Part shown: positions 1-9,943 of the stretch, one piece after another | How the letters are laid out: the number at the start of each line of letters is the position of its first letter | Position numbering within the stretch: position 1 is the first letter of the stretch | Source of the DNA: Ornithodoros turicata | Lineage: Eukaryota > Arthropoda > Arachnida > Ixodida > Argasidae | Direction: 5' to 3' | DNA length: 64,000 nt | Assembly (NCBI RefSeq): GCF_037126465.1 | Contig: NC_088201.1 | Coordinates: 126,480,665 to 126,544,664 of the forward strand | Made by a program: the position numbers and the translations under genes | The notes under the pieces: generated by a model | Told to the model about the DNA's origin: nothing | What the model saw: the letters and a program-made list of their open reading frames with translations, nothing else | Database searches by the model: none

Positions 1-17
1 GATTCCCGGGCGGCGCA
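1..17 (+). tRNA. tRNA-Gly, 3' end only (cut by window edge)
   Basis: The last 17 nt of a tRNA-Gly unit: the 3' strand of the T stem, the acceptor strand GCGGCGC and discriminator A. The start lies outside the window, so I cannot tell whether it is a full gene or the 26-bp deletion form. Confidence 0.8.
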
Positions 18-227
18 GCGCAGCGCTTTTGCATGTGCCAAGGACCATGTTCTAAAGTGCATGTTGATGATTAACTTTGTTTGAGACCCATTTCAGAAGC
101 AATATTACAAGTGTGGAAACGTAGGTATAAGGAATTTACACTGGTGTAAAGGAAGCGAATGAAGAACATAGTAATACGCATAATACGTTTTTATTAATGG
201 ACCTCGTCGGAGATGTCAGTGGAAACA

Positions 228-272
228 GCGCCACTGGTGTAGTGGTATCATGCAAGATTCCCGGGCGGCGCA
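228..272 (+). pseudogene. tRNA-Gly deletion form (45 nt)
   Basis: The acceptor stem and A-box region are present, but 26 nt between two GATTCCC direct repeats are missing. This removes the anticodon loop 3' side, the variable region and the B box. It also has G6 changed to A. It cannot fold as a tRNA and lacks the B box needed for Pol III. Confidence 0.9.
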
Positions 273-490
273 GCGCTTTTGCATGTGCCAACGACCATGT
301 TCTAAAGTGCATGTTGATGATTAACTTTGTTCGAGACCCATTTCAGAAGCAATATTAGAAGTGTGGAAATGTAGGTATAAGGAATTTACACTGGTGTAAA
401 GGAAGCGAATGAAGAACATAGTAATACGCATAATACGTTTTTATTAATGGACCTCGTCGGAGATGTCAGTGGAAACAGCGCCGCTGGTGT

Positions 491-3400
491 TTATCACGCG
501 GTGGACAACGACGGTAGGGCTGTGATGCTTGATATCCTTATTGACAGAACGCCTTGGAGGATTCTAGTTGTCTATGCTCCCAATGATGCAATCTCGAGGT
601 GTGCGTACTTTGAATCCTTAACGCAATATTTGCAAGCCCGTGGCAACCTGGTCGTTTTAGGGGACTTTAACTGCGTGCTGTGAACTAGTGACCGGAGCGT
701 TGCCCCCCAAGCGAAAGACCGCAGTGCCGAGTGTCTGCAGCGAATAGCACGTGATTATGGTTTAAGAGATGCCTGCGAATACAGCACACAGCCAGTTATA
801 AGATACACTCACTTTCAAGGTACCTCGCACGCACGATTGGATCGTATTTATCTTTCTGTCGCTCAGTGGAATACGGTGTGTGAGTACGAAGTGCACCCTG
901 TTTATTTTACTGATCACTGCCTCGTGAAGGTAGCTATTGGGAGTCGCCCTTCTAGGCTGGGCAGCCCCAGGTCATGGAAGTTGTGGAAGATGAACGTTAG
1001 GTTGCTCCAAGATCCAGTTTTTGATGAGCGTGTGGTGGCCAATCTTTCACAGCTTCAACATGACCCGCGAAACTGGGCTGTTAAATGGGAAACATTCAAA
1101 CAAGATGTGAGAGCCTTTGCAATAGAGAGAAGTAACGTGCTAGCCTACCTGGAAATGTGTGAAGAGAACATGTTAAAGGACGCACAACAAGAACTCACAA
1201 GACTGGAAGCAGATAACCCTGGAACGTTCTTGGAAGATTTAAATGAGATTCGTCTCCGTCTTGAACTTTTCAACAACAATCGGTATGAAGGCGCGAGGGT
1301 GCGATCGATAACGAAGAGGTTTTTGCCGGATATGACCGCGTCTAAAAGTCATGCTGCAGCAGAGCGTAAGCACACCGGCTCTCGACTCATCACGCGGTTG
1401 GTGGACCAAGGACATGTTGTCACAGACCTTGAACGTATGAAACAAATATTTGTTGACTACTATGAGAACCTGTTTGGGAGGCCAACTGCCACGGTGGGCG
1501 GCGATTTGATCCAGTCGTTTCTCTCTCATATGCCCAAGTTAAACGAGCAAGAGAAAGATGTCCTGGACGCTGAAATTACAGAGGCGGAAATCCATTCTGC
1601 AATACAGAGTTTGAATTTTAACCGTTCTCCTGGACCTGATGGCTTGGGAGCTGAGTTCTACAAGCGGTACGTGGACCTGCTGGTGCCCATTCTACAGTGC
1701 GTCTACGCGGAAGCTGAGACTAACGGGATCTTCTCGCACAGTTTTCGAAGGTCCCATACTGTGCTCATACCCAAAAAAGTGGCGGAGACACGGTTACCCA
1801 AGGTGACCGATTATCGGCCTATCACACTCTGTAATGTGGACTATAAGGTGTATGCCAAAGTACTCGCTGCCAGGCTCCAGCTTGTAGTGACACAGCTTGT
1901 TGGCAATCATCAGACATGCGCAATCAGGAACAGGACCATACAAACAAACATCCATGTTGTCCGCTCAGTTCTAGACTGGTGTCGACTTGAAGGAAGTCAT
2001 GTAGCCATGCTGCAAGTAGACCTCTCTAAGGCCTTTGATCGGGTGTGTCACGATTATTTGTTTTCGCTCTTGCATTACGTCAACATGGGAGACAAGTTCG
2101 TAAGCCGAATCAAGTTGTGCTATGAACAGGTTGCAACGAGCCTGGTAATTAACGGCACTCTTACCGCGCCAGTGCCCCTTCGAGCTTCAGTACGACAAGG
2201 CTGTCCCATGTCGTCCCTACTATTTGATCTATACCTTGAGCCGTTATGCCAGCGTATCATCTCTCGTGATGACATACGTGGTCTCGAGCTTCGCGATGCT
2301 GTGGTGAAGGTCGTGGCGTACGCGGATGACCTTGCGTTTCTCGTGACAGACAAGCCAAGTGTCGTCAAAGTTATTCACGAACTTCATGTGTTTGGTCAAG
2401 TCTCTGGGGCACGTCTAAACAAGGACAAATCTCTGGGTATATGGTGCGGTCAATGGGGAACAGCCCCGGAATTCTTTTGTGGCGTTCAGTGGCAAACCCG
2501 TGGTCCTTGCTACCTTGGGGTCCCTTTAGACAAAAGTTGTAACACGACCTCCTTGTGGTCGGAGCGATTACAAAACATTAGGACACATGCTTCGACCTGG
2601 AAAAAACAAGATCTCTCAATCTTTCAACGAGCTTCTGTGTGCAATGTTTTTCTGGCCGCTAAGCTGATTTACCTCTTGCAAGTCCTGCAATGCTCCCGCA
2701 AAATTATACATCGTTGTCATCGCATATTTGCCACCACAATATGGTGTTCAACGTTCGAAAGGATGCGAAGACAAAACCTGTTCAAGAAAGTCAAGGACGG
2801 CGGACTAGGCTTACAGCATCTCTACATCAAGCAACTCGTCACGAGACTGTTTTTTTATAGGCAGAGTTCACACCCGATTCTGGAAACCATCAAGCGGGCC
2901 CTTGCGTACAACTACGTTCCCGATATATATGTTGGGTTTCACGAAGAAAGTCTACGCTTAAGCGGTTTCTACAAAGAGGTTGTCGAGAGCCTAAAGTTCT
3001 TGAAGGCTAGATTCAGCTTAGAGTACCTCTTTTCTGTCGCCAAGAAAACGTTGGTAGCTCATCTTCTCGATGTACTCTTTCCCATGCCCATCTACCGTCA
3101 AATCCCCTCCGGATGGCATGGCACGGATGTATTGTGCAGAGTCAGGAAGATGCCGGTCAAGCCCAACATGAAGCCATTTTTCTTTAAATTACACACGTCC
3201 ACACTGCCCGTGAAAGCTTGGCTTCAACAGAAGGGATTCTATGTTCCGTGGTCCCTGAATTGCAGATTTTGCAATATGCCCGAGACTGTCGATCACCTTT
3301 TTCTTGACTGCACAGAAGCTTTATTCTTTTGGGATGACTTACAGTTCAAAGTCCTTAAGCGCCGTCTTTCGCTTAATCCTCACACTATCCGCTTCCTCCC

Positions 3401-3617
3401 ATTACGCCCCGGTGAAAATGTGAGATACGATATCGTTCTTCTTGTTGCCATGTACTGTTTGTGGAAGCTTCGTATGGCTGATAGGAACGAAGAGCCCTTG
3501 TGTCCTCCTATGAAATATTTCAAAGCCGAACTACTGCAGGTAAAGTTAGCTTGTACTCAGCTCTTAGAAGTGCCTGATTGGTTAGATACAGTCTGCGAAA
3601 GGCTGAATGTTTTGTAG
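491..3617 (+). pseudogene. ORF2 of LINE A (EN-RT), truncated, one stop
   Basis: Endonuclease and reverse transcriptase polyprotein that would nick the target and copy the LINE RNA. The frame starts at the truncation point (YHAVDNDGR) and continues to TAG at 3615-3617. One in-frame TGA at 681-683, just after GDFNCVL, replaces the TCA codon seen in G. The rest is open for 926 codons from 837. Visible motifs are SHARLDRIYLS and TDHCLV of the endonuclease, SPGPDGLGAEFYK, SKAFDRV, RQGCPMSSLLFD and YADD of the RT, and the finger CRFCNMPETVDHLFLDC near the C terminus. The first ~95 endonuclease residues are missing, including QETK. It is dead as an autonomous gene. Confidence 0.92.
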
Positions 3618-3769
3618 AAGTTGTGTTATTAACGTGTCCGGTATAGAGGAGAAACACCGTATTCTCTTTCTGTGATTGTGTCGTATTGTGTATGGTATTG
3701 TGAGTTATTGAGTCGTACGTGACTCAGAGTAGTAAGCTCTGAAAAATAAAGGTGGAAAAGAAAAAAAAA
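491..3769 (+). mobile_element. LINE A: 5'-truncated tRNA-Gly-targeted Tx1-like element
   Basis: Non-LTR retrotransposon inserted in a tRNA-Gly gene, same orientation. The 5' end is truncated inside the ORF2 endonuclease. The tRNA stub GCGCCGCTGGTGT (478-490) runs straight into it, with TGT shared by target and element as microhomology. The 3' end is AATAAAGGTGGAAAAG plus an A run, and the tRNA restarts at position 1 at 3770, giving a 13-bp target duplication. It is very close to the complete element G (about 97% at protein level by eye), so it is a young copy of the same subfamily. Confidence 0.93.
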
Positions 3770-3840
3770 GCGCCGCTGGTGTAGTGGTATCATGCAAGAT
3801 TCCCATTCTTGCGACCCGGGTTCGATTCCCGGGCGGCGCA
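3770..3840 (+). tRNA. tRNA-Gly(CCC), intact
   Basis: A 71-nt cloverleaf: acceptor stem GCGCCGC/GCGGCGC, A box TGGTGTAGTGG, anticodon stem CAAGA/TCTTG with loop TTCCCAT (anticodon CCC, reads GGG), B box GGTTCGATTCC, discriminator A. A TTTT run a few nt downstream is a plausible Pol III terminator. It lies directly after the poly(A) of LINE A and was regenerated by the target duplication. Confidence 0.96.
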
Positions 3841-4045
3841 GCGCTTTTGCATGTGCCAAGGACCATGTTCTAAAGTGCATGTTGATGATTAACTTTGTTT
3901 GAGACCCATTTCAGAAGCAATATTACAAGTGTGGAAACGTAGGTATAAGGAATTTACACTGGTGTAAAGGAAGCGAATGAAGAACATAGTAATACGCATA
4001 ATACGTTTTTATTAATGGACCTCGTCGGAGATGTCAGTGGAAACA

Positions 4046-4116
4046 GCGCCGCTGGTGTAGTGGTATCATGCAAGATTCCCATTCTTGCGACCCGGGTTCG
4101 ATTCCCGGGCGGCGCA
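4046..4116 (+). tRNA. tRNA-Gly(CCC), intact
   Basis: Identical in sequence to the 3770 copy, 71 nt, anticodon CCC, followed by GCGCAGCGCTTTT with a possible Pol III terminator. Confidence 0.95.
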
Positions 4117-4326
4117 GCGCAGCGCTTTTGCATATGCCAAGGACCATGTTCTAAAGTGCATGTTGATGATTAACTTTGTTTGAGACCCATTTCAGAAGCA
4201 ATATTACAAGTGTGGAAACGTAGGTATAAGGAATTTACACTGGTGTAAAGGAAGCGAATGAAGAATATAGTAATACGCATAATACGTTTTTATTAATGGA
4301 CCTCGTCGGAGATGTCAGTGGAAACA

Positions 4327-4397
4327 GTGCCGCTGGTGTAGTGGTATCATGCAAGATTCCCATTCTTGCGACCGGGGTTCGATTCCCGGGCGGCGCA
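4327..4397 (+). tRNA. tRNA-Gly(CCC), near-intact
   Basis: 71 nt with two changes from consensus: C2 to T, giving a G-T wobble pair in the acceptor stem, and one C to G in the T-arm region (ACCGGGG). Anticodon CCC is kept. Probably weakened or silent. Confidence 0.8.
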
Positions 4398-5286
4398 GCG
4401 CAGCGCTTTTGCATGTGCCAAGGACCATGTTCTAAAGTGCATGTTGATGATTAACTTTGTTTGAGACCCATTTCAGAAGCAATATTACAAGTGTGGAAAC
4501 GTAGGTATAAGGAATTTACACTGGTGTAAAGGAAGCGAATGAAGAAGGGTAGTTTCATTTTAAATCGAACAACGTGTGCAAGTCGTATTTTTAATTCGCC
4601 CAGAAAAAATATATGTTAGAGGACAGCTCAAACGACGCAAATCGCAGCACGTGCGGCGCTCGTGCGTGTAGTAGTTTCCGCGTAGGAGACGGGGAAAGTC
4701 TGAGACTGCTTGAGCACGCTTTTTTTCTGGACCGACTTTGACGGAATCTAGCACCGCTAATTTTATGTCTAGGAACTGGAGGTTTTTTGTGATTATAGGC
4801 TGCACCATAGACACTGTCGACAGTCACCCACAGAACTCTGAGAGCCACAGATTTTCTGTTAAAAAATGCCAAACTTGGCGTAAACGTTCAAAAAGGCCAA
4901 ACTTTGTTACCAATTTGCTTCATGACGGAACCTCTGAGAACATCGAGCTTAGTGCCATTCGATAGGACATTGAAAGAGCGTTGGTGCTATATAGAGCTCA
5001 TTTTTCTCAGCCCAGTTATTTCTGTGTTATTAGCTTGAGAATCACACATTGTAGGCGAAAATTGCCAATGTTGTATCTCAGTTTTCTCAAAAATGCCATC
5101 TTCGATTTCCTTGATTATTTTTCAAAAGGTGGCGTCATGTCTCTACTTTAGACGCCAAGTGAGACAATATTTTATTTTTGCCTGAGAGACGCGCAGCGAT
5201 TTTTTTGTCAGGCAGGGTGCACGAGGCTGCGGCCTTGCGCGCCCCGCCCACGAGCACGCGACTTTCAACCTCTTCTTTACTACAGG

Positions 5287-5700
5287 TGTCCCGCTGACGG
5301 AGAAATCAATGACCACACTGCGTGAGCTTGTTGTAGTGTCCCCAGAGCGTCACTTTACGTTTACCCAATGGCCTCCCAGTTCCGTCAGGCTTATTCAAAC
5401 CGTGGGAGAGTACATGAGTTGCCTGTGCGCCCTTGACGAGAAGCCCCAGTTCGACGAACATACTGACAAAGCAGTGAGAAGAAACGAAGCGCTTGGTAGA
5501 GAACTTTATCCACTGGTAACATCTTAGCTTTTGTTTCAGGTTGCCACCAGTCCACCAGGAAGTGTGAAAGTCACATCCTTTTCATTGGTAAAAGAACGAA
5601 GAACGGAAGTTTCGAACAACGTAAAATGTGCCCATTGCGAGATCCCTGCAGGTGGTGGCTGCCACCATTGGATTAGCATCATCGGATAGCTTTACACATG
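5287..5700 (+). other. Exon-like coding fragment in left foldback arm
   Basis: An open stretch (78 codons from about 5287, ATG at 5309) is preceded by the acceptor-like TTCTTTACTACAG and followed by the donor-like CTG/GTAACA at about 5517. A second acceptor-like TTTTGTTTCAG precedes an exon-like piece running to about 5690. The right arm repeats the same sequence on the minus strand (6675-7070, 131 codons). I do not recognise the protein; notable words are VSPERHFTFTQWP and QFDEHTDKAVRRNEAL. It may be captured exons of a host gene or a decayed transposase. Confidence 0.35.
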
Positions 5701-6674
5701 TCCTTTCACATGATATAAAGTGAATGGGTTCAAGCGCATGGATGCCAGAAGGACTACTGAAGACCACACCGATGGTTTAAGGTACCTACGGCTACCGGAA
5801 ACGAGGGATTTTAGTTGTGCGTTGTCCTGTCGGAAATTTTGATTCCCAAGGTGACACTGACACATCTCGGTGAGGGTGTACGTGTTATACTTGAGAGCAG
5901 CAACTGTCATCACAGCGGTCTTACGGGTTTTGTACCACTCGTCGTGGTTCCGAAATAACGCTACGGAGCATAAAACTAATTAAAGAGAGCATGCACACCT
6001 TCGGAGCTATCACTCATTGCGCCCAAGTTAAGAGGCGACTGCAACAACGCGACCACCAATTTGTATTCTCAGGTGTTGTAACTTTCTGTCCCCTGTGGCC
6101 GTAGTTCTGCCTTCTTAATATTAACTCGCACGACAGCCTCATAGCGTGCGTATGTGCATTGCCTCAAGCACATGTGCGGGAGAATAGTGAATATGCGCAC
6201 GTGCGTATACGCACACGTCGTGCGTGCGACTCCCATGAAAGTGCGTAATAGCAAGTTCAAGTCACCCACGAAAGTATTGCCCTGCGTCTCCAAAGGAAAA
6301 AATAAACATACGTACCATCAGTGCAAAATAAGTACATAATGCAACATCTGGCCATTAAATTACAAAGCAAAGACTACGAAGCAAAACGCGCTCGTAAGCA
6401 TACGAAGAGCGCCTTTGTATGGAAAAATCGCTCCGCGGAAAGGTAGCCCTACGTCTCAATCAAAAAGAGAAAAGGTACTTTACCAGCAGCGCAAAGTTCC
6501 GACATAATTCTGCCCCTGTGGAACAAATCGTGAAAAATATCCCGGCTTTTTAGAACTAATTAAGATCGAACATGCAAAATTTTCGCGTACCACTCGTGGT
6601 TTTGCGATACTAGGCGGACAAAGAATGCGCTTGAACCCAGTCACGTTATATCATGTGAAAGGTCATGTCTAAAG

Positions 6675-7070
6675 CTATCGGATGATGCTAATCCAATGGT
6701 GGCAGCCACCACCTGCAGGGGTCTCGCAATGGGCACATTTTACGTTTTTCGAAACTTTCGGTTTTCGTTCTTCTACCAATGAAAAGGATGTGCCTTTCAC
6801 ACTGCCTAAGAGACTGGCGGCAACCTGAAACAAAAGCGAAGATGTTGCCAGTGGATAAAGATCTCTACGAAGCGCTTCGTTTCTTCTCACTGCTTTGTCG
6901 GTATGTTCGTCGAACTGGGGCTTCTCGTCAAGGGCGCACAGACAACCCATGTACTCTCCCACGGTTTGAATGAGCCTGACGGAACTGAGAGACCATTGGG
7001 TAAACGTAAAGTGATGCTCCGGGGACACTACAACAAGCTCACGCAGTGTGGTCATTGATTTCTCCGTCAA
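6675..7070 (-). other. Mirror copy of the coding fragment in right arm
   Basis: A 131-codon open frame, the inverted counterpart of 5287-5700. The two frames that are split by a stop on the left read through here: the residue run DLYPLATS continues into LLFQVAASLLG. The upstream acceptor is weaker (CTACATG instead of CTACAG). The C-terminal part contains CAHCETPAGGGCHH, a Cys/His-rich patch. No family assigned. Confidence 0.35.
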
Positions 7071-7884
7071 CGGGACACATGTAGCAAAGAAGAGGTTGAA
7101 GGTGGCGTGCTCGTGGGTGGGGCGCGCAAGGCCGCAGCCTCGTGCACCCTGCCTGACAAAAAAAAATCGCCGCGCGTCTCTCAGGCAAAAATAAAAGATT
7201 GTCTCACTTGACGTCTAAAGTAGAGACACGACACCACCTTTTGAAAAATAATCAAGGAAATCGAAGATGGCATTTTTGAGAAAATTGAGATGCAACATTG
7301 GCAATTTTCGCCTACCATGTGTGATTCTCAAGTTAATAACACAGCAACAACTGGGCTGAAAAAAATGAATTTTATACAGCACGAAAGCTCTTTCAACGTC
7401 CTATCGAATGGCACTAAGCTCGGTGTTCTCAGACGTTCCGTCATGAAGAAAATTGGTAACAAAGTTTGGCCTTTTTGAACGTTTACGCGAAGTTTGGCAT
7501 TTTTTAACAGAAAATATGTGGCTCTCAGAGTTCTGTGGGTGGCTGTCGACAGTGTCTATGGTGCAGCCTATAATCACAAAAATCCTACAGTTCCTAGACA
7601 TAAAGTCAGCGGTGCTAGATCCCGTCAAAGTCGCTCCAGAAGAAAGCGCGCCCAAGCAGCCTCCGACTTTCCCCCTCTCCTACGCGGAAACTACTTCACG
7701 CACGAGCGTCGCACGTGGCGCGATTTGCGTCGTTTGAACTGTCCTCTAACATAATTTTTTTCTGAGCGAATTAAAAAATACGACTTTCACACGTTGTTCG
7801 ATTTAAAATGAAACTACCCAGAACATAGTAATACGCATAATACGTTTTTATTAATGGACCTCGTCGGAGATGTCCGTGGAAACA

Positions 7885-8241
7885 TGGTGTAGTGGTATTT
7901 CATTTCATTTCATTTATTAATCCCAAGGGCCCAGAGGGCATTACATGGGAGAGTGGCAGAGGTGGCAACGAAAACAGCATATTAATACAATAGAAAATAG
8001 GCAATAAAAAGTACATAGACTGCAACATATCAGAACATAACTGAACAAGAGAACAAACATAACAGAATAAACGAACGAAAAATGTGCTAATTAATGCAGT
8101 AATCGATATGTGACGTAAAGAATGAACATTATAACGAAACAAATGTGGACAATGAACTACGGAAGCGATCGGGGGGAAGATGAGAGGGTATCATGCAAGA
8201 TTCCCATTCTTGCGACCCGGGTTCGATTCCCGGGCGGCGCA
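7885..8241 (+). pseudogene. tRNA-Gly interrupted by an antisense LINE tail
   Basis: tRNA positions 8-20 are at 7885-7897. A 289-bp insert follows, then GGTA is repeated and the rest of the tRNA runs to 8241. The first seven nt of the acceptor stem are also missing. It is not functional. Confidence 0.85.
7898..8186 (-). mobile_element. 5'-truncated LINE 3' end, antisense, in a tRNA
   Basis: On the minus strand this reads as a LINE 3' end: CCCATGTAATGCCCTCTGGG, then GATTAATAAATGAAATGAAA with a TGAAA-type tail. The flanking duplication is GGTA (7894-7897 and 8187-8190). It is unrelated to LINEs A-K, which have pure poly(A) tails and the opposite orientation. No ORF is interpretable in so short a piece. 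Confidence 0.7.
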
Positions 8242-8446
8242 GCGGTTTTGCATGTGCCAAGGACCATGTTCTAAAGTGCATGTTGATGATTAACTTTGTT
8301 TGAGACCAATTCCAGAAGCAATATTACAGGTGTGGATACGTAGGTAGAAGGAATTTACACGGAGGTAAAGGAAACGAGTGAAGGACATATTACTACGAAT
8401 CATACGTTTTTATTAATGGACCTCGTTGGAGACAGGAGTGAAAACG

Positions 8447-8517
8447 GTGCCGCTGGTGTAGTGGTATCATGCAAGATTCCCATTCTTGCGACCCGGGTTC
8501 GATTCCCGGGCGGCGCA
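8447..8517 (+). tRNA. tRNA-Gly(CCC), C2T variant
   Basis: 71 nt. The only change from consensus is C2 to T, which still pairs as G-T. Anticodon CCC; the downstream GGGCTTTTG contains a T4 run. Potentially functional. Confidence 0.85.
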
Positions 8518-8744
8518 GGGCTTTTGCATGTGCCAAGGACCATGTTCTAAAGTGCATGTTGATGATTAACTTTGTTTGAGACCCATTTCAGAAGCAATAT
8601 TACAAGTGTGGAAACGTAGGTACAAGGAATTTACACTGGGGTAAAGGAAACGAAGGAAGAAAATATTACTACGAATGATACGTTTTTCTTAATGGATCTC
8701 GTCGGAGATAGGAGTGGAAACGGCGCCGGGATGAAGGTTACAAA

Positions 8745-9833
8745 ATGATTCTGCCAACGATTCCATCAGGTACTGTAGCGTTAAATACCGTTTTTCTACA
8801 TGCTGATCCAACTGGGAGGCCATACAACATTGTCCATTTTAGTGACGCTTTGAAGGACAAAGTTGTTCGGAGCGAGGTCACATCGGTCGGTCCGTTTCTG
8901 TTCAATCACCTTTGGGTCCTGACCTTTAATAGCGTGAGTGCAAAGGATAAGTTTCTTAGCCTCAGCGAAGTAGCGGTGAAAGAGAAACGATGTGTGCTCA
9001 TTGGTCCGTATAAGAAAGAGCTTCATATCAAAATGCATTGGCTCCCTCAACATGTACCTGACGAGGCAATCGAAGCAGCGCTTGAAAGATATGGCGTTGT
9101 GACAAACATTGTCAGAGAAAAGTGGAAGGACTCATTCTTTGAAGGAGCTGAGTCGACGACTCGGCAAGTGGTAATTACACTGAAAAATGGTGTAACTGCG
9201 GACAGCTTGCCGCACCAGATGTATGTGTGCGGTTGTCAAGTTCTTGTGGCAATACCAGGGCGACCGCCATTGTGCCTACGGTGTAAAGGCGTGGGGCACA
9301 TTAGAAAGCAATGTCACACCCCTTGGTGCAAAACGTGTCGCCGTTTTGGACACAAGGAAGATGAGTGCGTTGTGACATACGCGTTAAGGGTTCGTCAACA
9401 ACATGGAAGCCAGGACAGTCAGCACAACATGGAATGCGACGACGATGCTGATGGAGCTGCACCCGTTGCCGCTCCTGTTCCTTCGTCTGCTGTTGCACCT
9501 GCTGCGGCGACAGTAGCTTCCCAAGCAGGCACGCCCATTGCTCCAGCAATGGGTGACCCTCAACAAGAAGAGGAGAAAAGCGTTCTCCAGGAGCGTCAAG
9601 ATACAGCCTCGTCGAGTTTAGAAGGATCTGGAAATGAAGCGACCGAAGAGATAGAAGATGATTTCTGGATCACACCAAAGAGGAAGAAGGGAAGGAAGTC
9701 GGCGCCGGCGACAATGCCTCCGAAGATTGTTGAAGTGGACCGCTCTGTTCTTGACGATATTGGGTTTTTGTCAGCATATTGTGTTGGGGAGATTGGATTA
9801 CCTCAGTGTTGTGTTAGCAGGATGCGCAACTAG
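8745..9833 (+). CDS. ORF1 of LINE B (CCHC RNA-binding protein), N-truncated
   Basis: Nucleic-acid-binding protein of the LINE RNP. The frame is open for 362 codons. The natural start is missing: the first ATG here corresponds to the VLPMIPSG position of the intact G protein, about 20 residues in. A central alpha/beta region of about 140 residues is followed by two CCHC knuckles, CLRCKGVGHIRKQC and CKTCRRFGHKEDEC, then an acidic, Ala/Pro-rich tail. Near the end, DDIGF matches the conserved terminus, but the frame then runs 20 codons past the place where G stops, consistent with a lost stop or frameshift. ORF2 begins 110 nt downstream. Confidence 0.85.
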   Translation: MILPTIPSGTVALNTVFLHADPTGRPYNIVHFSDALKDKVVRSEVTSVGPFLFNHLWVLTFNSVSAKDKFLSLSEVAVKEKRCVLIGPYKKELHIKMHWLPQHVPDEAIEAALERYGVVTNIVREKWKDSFFEGAESTTRQVVITLKNGVTADSLPHQMYVCGCQVLVAIPGRPPLCLRCKGVGHIRKQCHTPWCKTCRRFGHKEDECVVTYALRVRQQHGSQDSQHNMECDDDADGAAPVAAPVPSSAVAPAAATVASQAGTPIAPAMGDPQQEEEKSVLQERQDTASSSLEGSGNEATEEIEDDFWITPKRKKGRKSAPATMPPKIVEVDRSVLDDIGFLSAYCVGEIGLPQCCVSRMRN

Positions 9834-9943
9834 ATTCCTCCAAAGTCGGTAAGCTTAAGCTGCTCTTCCAGTTCACTAAAGTGATTTCATAAGTGATTTG
9901 ATTTGATAAGTAAATACATAATCACTATTGAAGCATAGAAATC

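Larger units (their letters stand above)
1..490 (+). repeat. tRNA-Gly array segment 1
   Basis: Tandem units of a tRNA-Gly(CCC) gene plus about 205 bp of spacer. The window opens in the last 17 nt of one tRNA (1-17). A deletion-variant tRNA follows at 228-272, and a third unit is cut after 13 nt (478-490) by LINE A. The distance 228 to 478 is 250 bp, which is the standard 276 minus the 26-bp deletion. The spacer has a conserved core (TGCATGTGCCAAGGACC near its start, GGACCTCGTCGGAGA near its end) and no gene of its own. Confidence 0.93.
4547..7819. mobile_element. Foldback DNA element with ~1.2-kb inverted arms
   Basis: The termini are perfect inverted repeats beginning GGGTAGTTTCATTTTAAATC, and the inverted similarity continues to about 5740 on the left and 6625 on the right (roughly 90% or more by eye). 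The flanks show a 4-bp duplication AGAA (4543-4546 and 7820-7823), and removing the element restores the array spacer GAATGAAGAACATAG. No transposase was recognised, so it looks non-autonomous. The 4-bp duplication alone does not fix the superfamily. The loop of about 0.9 kb (5740-6625) holds nothing I can assign. Confidence 0.85.
3770..8727 (+). repeat. tRNA-Gly array segment 2, with two insertions
   Basis: Units start at 3770, 4046 and 4327. A foldback element sits in the spacer at 4547-7819 and a LINE tail sits inside the next tRNA at 7898-8186. A unit at 8447 and a 5-nt stub at 8723 follow. The step 4046 to 4327 is 281 bp because GCAGC is duplicated after the tRNA. Confidence 0.92.

Noticed and set aside
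2120..2368. Minus-strand ORFs inside LINE ORF2s (also 33293-33583, 34174-34422, 15219-15599 and others)
   Set aside because: They are antisense shadows of conserved RT or EN coding sequence, with no independent motifs.
491..3769. RT sequences considered as retroviral or LTR elements
   Set aside because: There are no LTRs, protease, RNase H or integrase. APE endonuclease, C-terminal finger and poly(A) tails identify non-LTR elements.
3770..3840. Array unit considered as a tRNA-derived SINE
   Set aside because: The units are strictly tandem with constant spacing, have no poly(A) tail or flanking duplication of their own, and several keep a full tRNA fold with a terminator.
1..4397. Direct tandem repeats considered as a CRISPR array or bacterial repeat
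   Set aside because: The repeats are 276 bp and contain eukaryotic tRNA genes; spacers are alike, not unique; the surrounding elements are eukaryotic LINEs.
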